Source of the DNA: Nitrospiraceae bacterium
GTDB lineage: Bacteria > Nitrospirota > Nitrospiria > Nitrospirales > Nitrospiraceae
Direction: 5' to 3'
DNA: 54,739 bases
Assembly: GCA_013140715.1 (NCBI GenBank)
Contig: JABFSG010000058.1
Span: 1-54,739, forward strand
This document shows, piece by piece, positions 51,554 through 54,739 of this stretch (positions are counted from its first letter, which is position 1; each line of letters begins with the position of its first letter). The position numbers and the translations under genes are program-made. The notes below the pieces were generated by a model, which had not been told where the DNA came from, ran no database searches, and saw only the letters and a program-made list of their open reading frames with translations.

Positions 51554-53613
51554 TGATGAACACGGCCTATATTCTGATCCCGGCCCTTCCTTTTGCCGCC
51601 TTCCTGATCATCGCGCTGGGCAGCCGGTGGGTCGGCGAGGCGAGCCATCGGCTGGCAATCCCGGCGGTCTTCGCCTCTTTCATCCTCTCGGTCCTTGCCT
51701 GTGTCGACGTGTACCAAAACGGAGCCAGGTCGATCCCGTTGTATACCATTATCAAATCAGGCAGTCTGACCGTCGAAGCAGGTCTCTACGTCGACGCGAT
51801 CACGGTGCTGCTGCTGTTCCTCGTCACGGGGGTCAGCAGCCTGGTCCATGTCTTTTCCAGCCGATACATGCAGGCGGACCCGCGCTACGCACGCTTCTTC
51901 GCACTGATCGCACTCTTTACCTCTGCCATGGTCATGCTGGTCATGGGCGCGAATCTGTTTATGTTATTCATGTTCTGGGAAATCATGGGGTTGTGCTCGT
52001 ACCTGCTGATTTCCCATTGGTCACGCCGTCCGTCGGCCTGCGACGCCGCGACGAAAGCTTTTCTCGTGAATGGGGTGGCGGATATTGGCCTCGCATTCGG
52101 AATCTACCTGACGTGGGCCACCTTCGGCACACTCGACATCCAGGCGATCTTGTCGGCTGCGCCAAACTACGCCGATCAGACAGTGAACCTCCTTGGATGG
52201 CTCGGTCTTGAGTGGCAGGCCCCCATCCTCCCCGTGATTGCGTTGCTGTTGTTCATGGGCCCGATCGGCAAGTCCGCGCAGATTCCCCTCCACGTCTGGC
52301 TCCCATTTGCGATGGAAGCCCCGACCCCGGTCTCCGCGCTGATCCACGCCGCGACCATGGTCAACGCGGGCGTGTACCTCCTGATCCGCATGGGGCCGCT
52401 GTATGTTCTGGCCCCGACCATCATGACCGTGGTGGCGATCATCGGCGGCGTGACCGCCCTCTTTGCCGCCGTGGTAGCCCTCACCGCATTCGACATCAAG
52501 CGCATTCTGGCTTACTCGACGATCAGCCAACTTGGGTTCATGGTTCTGGCCTGCGGAGTCGGCGCATATGGCGCCGCAATCTTTCACCTCCTCACCCATG
52601 GCGCCATGAAGAGTTTCCTGTTTCTTTCCGCAGGCAGCGCCCTTCACAATCTCGGGGGAACCCACCATGGCGAACAGGCCGAACATGAGGGCCCATCACG
52701 AACACGCGTTTCACGACAACAGGTCCCCCTGTACGTCGGCGCCCTTATCATGGCGTTGATTCCTCCGATCATCATTTTCTGGGGGCCCTATGAACAGTTG
52801 TGGGTCATGTCGCACCTCGCCCAGGCACGCGTTGTCTTCTGGATCTTGGGGCTAGCAACCGTGTTTTTCACAGCGTTCTATCTGTTCCAGGGGACCATGG
52901 ACATCTTCACGCCATCCGGTCGCGTCGACTGGTCCGAGGGATTTCGACCGGGGATGATGCGGCCGCAACTGTTTTCGGCATCGCTGCTCCTGGGACTCAT
53001 TCCCATCACGGCAGGACTCGCCGTGTTCCGCATTCTGATCTGGAGCGGCTTTCTCGAATTCATCTTTCCGGCACTCCCAGGGGCAACCGCTGCTTCGGCG
53101 AAGATTCCGCTTGCGGACTGGTCCCCCGCGAGCCTTATTCCTGGCGTCGGCGTCGCGATAGCCGGCTGGGCCACGGCGTTCTATTTCCATATCTTTCCGG
53201 CCCATCCCTCGGCATGGTGGTCAGAGCGCAAAAAAACATTCTACGTGTTCCTTTTGAACAGAGGGTACTTCGATGAAGTATACGCAACCCTGATTGTTCG
53301 TCCTACCTTACGGGTCGCCTCGTGGCTCTGGAGAGTTGTCGATGGGGGGATCGACCGGGCGTACATGGCAGCAGCCGGCGCCTCAGCCGGTATGGCCCGC
53401 ACGCTATGGGAAGGTGTGGATGTGTGGATCATCGATCGGCCTGCCAACGGGCTTGCCGCCGCATCGCTCAGAATGGCAACGGGACTCTCGAAATTCGTTA
53501 CCCACAACAAGTCCGATGAACCTCTGGTGACGTTTGTTCTTCTGAGGCTTCTGGTGTTTGTCATTCTCTTGCTGGTTTTGGCCGAGCAGATAGAGCATTA
53601 TTTCTTAGGGTGA
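51550..53613 (+). CDS. NuoL/DabB-family membrane transporter subunit
   Basis: The first of three ATGs (51550) overlaps the DabA stop, giving 687 residues and about 16 predicted membrane helices. The NuoL/MrpA-type core is clear: GLYVDAITVLLLFLVTGVSSLVHVFS, MFWEIMGLCSYLLISHW with the buried Glu, PIGKSAQIPLHVWLPFAMEAPTPVSALIHAATMVNAGVYLL with the conserved Lys, and FDIKRILAYSTISQLGFM. Partners of DabA (DabB) belong to this family but are usually shorter (around 550 residues). The C-terminal extension (NRGYFDEVYATLIVRP, and a last helix) is of NuoL type. It should bring an ion gradient to DabA. Confidence 0.88.
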   Translation: MMMNTAYILIPALPFAAFLIIALGSRWVGEASHRLAIPAVFASFILSVLACVDVYQNGARSIPLYTIIKSGSLTVEAGLYVDAITVLLLFLVTGVSSLVHVFSSRYMQADPRYARFFALIALFTSAMVMLVMGANLFMLFMFWEIMGLCSYLLISHWSRRPSACDAATKAFLVNGVADIGLAFGIYLTWATFGTLDIQAILSAAPNYADQTVNLLGWLGLEWQAPILPVIALLLFMGPIGKSAQIPLHVWLPFAMEAPTPVSALIHAATMVNAGVYLLIRMGPLYVLAPTIMTVVAIIGGVTALFAAVVALTAFDIKRILAYSTISQLGFMVLACGVGAYGAAIFHLLTHGAMKSFLFLSAGSALHNLGGTHHGEQAEHEGPSRTRVSRQQVPLYVGALIMALIPPIIIFWGPYEQLWVMSHLAQARVVFWILGLATVFFTAFYLFQGTMDIFTPSGRVDWSEGFRPGMMRPQLFSASLLLGLIPITAGLAVFRILIWSGFLEFIFPALPGATAASAKIPLADWSPASLIPGVGVAIAGWATAFYFHIFPAHPSAWWSERKKTFYVFLLNRGYFDEVYATLIVRPTLRVASWLWRVVDGGIDRAYMAAAGASAGMARTLWEGVDVWIIDRPANGLAAASLRMATGLSKFVTHNKSDEPLVTFVLLRLLVFVILLLVLAEQIEHYFLG

Positions 53614-53615
53614 GC

Positions 53616-54739
53616 ATGGAAAATCCTGCAAGCTTGTTCGGGATCCCCCATCTGGTCAGTTGGATTGTGTTGACCCCGCTCATCGGGCTGGTGATCGTTG
53701 GATTCCTCCCTGTCCGCGCAGGCGGGCGCCATATCGAGGCCATTCGCTGGGTGACCCTCGGCGTCACCTTGCTCACGTTGGGGCTCGCGGTGGGGCTGTG
53801 GGCGAGCTTTGACCACACGGCCGGCGGGCCGCAATTCGTGGACCGCGTGGAGCAGATACCGACCTTGGGCATCCACTACGCGGTGGGTGTGGACGGTATT
53901 AGCTTGCCGCTGGTCCTGCTCACTGCGTTTCTCGCCCCCTTGTGCGTGCTGGGCTCCTGGCGCAGCATCGCCACGAACGTGAAGGCCTTCATGATGCTCA
54001 TCCTCCTGGCGGAAGGGGCCGTGATGGGCGTGTTCACCGCCCTGGACGCCTTTCTCTTCTTTATCTTCTGGGAAATCACGGTGATTCCCACGTATTGCAT
54101 GATTGCGTTCTGGGGAGGCCCCCAGCGGACCCAGGCGGCGATCAAGTTCCTCTTGTTCAACTTTACGGGGAGCCTACTATTGCCCGCCGGGATTCTGGCC
54201 CTGCACCACGTCGGGGGCACATACGACATGCTGGCTCTGATGCAGGTGGAGTATGCGCCGAAGGTCCAGTTCTGGATCTTCCTGGCGCTGTTTCTCGGGT
54301 TTGGCATCAAGGTGCCCATGCTCCTCGTTCATGGCTGGCTCGCCGACGCGCATGGGGAGGCGCCCACCGCGGGCAGCGTCATCCTTTCCGGGCTCCTGCT
54401 GAAGATGGGGGCCTACGGGTTGCTCCGGTTCTGTCTCCCCATCCTCCCCGAGGCCTCGGCGGCGTTCGCCCCGCTCATCCAGTGGCTCTCCGTGCTGGCC
54501 ATTTTGTACGGCGGCGCCATGGCCCTCGCGCAACAGGACTTCAAACGACTCATTGCCTATTCTTCCATCGCGCATATGGGGTTCGTCACCCTGGGTATTT
54601 TTGGGCTCAACACTCAAAGCGTCGAGGGCGCCATCCTCCAAATGGTCAATCACGGGATCACCACCGGCGCCCTGTTCCTCGTCGCCGGGATGTTGTACGA
54701 CCGCACGCATGACCGGACGATCAACAACTATGGGGGGCT
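53616..54739 (+). CDS. NuoM-family membrane subunit, 3' end outside window
   Basis: The ATG at 53616, three bases after the preceding stop, opens a frame to the window end: 374 codons are visible. The sequence shows the NuoM core: YAVGVDGISLPLVLLTAFLAPLCVL, LDAFLFFIFWEITVIPTYCMIAFWGG with the buried Glu, GFGIKVPMLLVHGWLADAHGEAPTAGSVILSGLLLKMGAYG with the conserved Lys, and FKRLIAYSSIAHMGFVTLG. It is co-transcribed with dabA and the NuoL-like gene. DAB pumps described to date use only two subunits, so this third one is unusual and could belong to an extended pump or to a complex-I-like cluster beyond the edge. Confidence 0.9.
   Translation, partial: MENPASLFGIPHLVSWIVLTPLIGLVIVGFLPVRAGGRHIEAIRWVTLGVTLLTLGLAVGLWASFDHTAGGPQFVDRVEQIPTLGIHYAVGVDGISLPLVLLTAFLAPLCVLGSWRSIATNVKAFMMLILLAEGAVMGVFTALDAFLFFIFWEITVIPTYCMIAFWGGPQRTQAAIKFLLFNFTGSLLLPAGILALHHVGGTYDMLALMQVEYAPKVQFWIFLALFLGFGIKVPMLLVHGWLADAHGEAPTAGSVILSGLLLKMGAYGLLRFCLPILPEASAAFAPLIQWLSVLAILYGGAMALAQQDFKRLIAYSSIAHMGFVTLGIFGLNTQSVEGAILQMVNHGITTGALFLVAGMLYDRTHDRTINNYGG

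Noticed and set aside
1-54739. CRISPR arrays and tRNA genes
   Set aside because: I saw no regularly spaced direct repeats with unique spacers, and no T-loop-type motif in a cloverleaf context.

Overview
This window looks like a chromosome segment of a Nitrospira-type bacterium (Nitrospirota). That is an inference from the moderately high G+C coding style, the many small lipoproteins and periplasmic metallopeptidases, the intergenic palindromes, and a DabA/NuoL/NuoM carbon-energy cluster. No rRNA, tRNA or marker gene fixes the species.

Positions 1-6.3 kb (mostly minus strand) hold a glycine-rich lipoprotein cut by the window edge, a DUF167 protein, a CbbQ/NorQ-type AAA+ ATPase, a large hybrid histidine kinase, and a YkgJ cysteine-cluster/DUF2156 fusion translationally coupled to that kinase. 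Positions 6.4-14.1 kb (plus strand) hold an ATP-grasp-like protein with a thioredoxin-fold partner, a KamA-type aminomutase coupled to a two-domain dCTP deaminase-like protein, a small membrane protein, a TIGR04283/TIGR04282 glycosyltransferase pair, an SDR with an altered active site, and a zinc-ribbon protein. Several of these genes are followed at once by imperfect palindromes of at least three families.

Positions 14.8-30.4 kb are mostly envelope and housekeeping genes: lipoproteins, Slp, RluE, an OmpA-like coiled-coil protein, DUF2959, a YpfJ-type peptidase, FUN14, an RNase HI-ABC ATPase fusion, EcsC, a Tat-exported intradiol dioxygenase-like enzyme, an orphan zf-HC2 protein, and a glycogen debranching/GH63 glucosidase pair. 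Positions 30.6-36.9 kb carry tandem DUF6799 genes, an unlisted 59-residue membrane protein, a YugP-type peptidase, and a convergent thermolysin-like peptidase/HAD hydrolase pair whose C-termini resemble each other.

Positions 36.9-44.5 kb are an eroding accessory island. Two degenerate copies of a roughly 450-650 bp repeat bracket or adjoin frameshifted DUF4258/DUF2283 genes, a broken serine recombinase, a HigB-like toxin with two compensating frameshifts (its antitoxin and a perfect palindromic operator remain), a second antitoxin without a toxin, a broken IS3-family element, and the last fragments of a histidine kinase.

Positions 44.5-54.7 kb hold the surviving sigma-54 response regulator of that kinase, a TPR protein, an N-terminal fragment of a HyfB/NuoL-like gene, and then an intact tight cluster: a very large DabA with all four predicted zinc ligands, a NuoL/DabB-family transporter and a NuoM-family subunit running off the window. 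By analogy with DAB systems this should couple an ion gradient to inorganic-carbon uptake. The extra NuoM-like subunit and the enlarged DabA make it the most interesting functional unit here.
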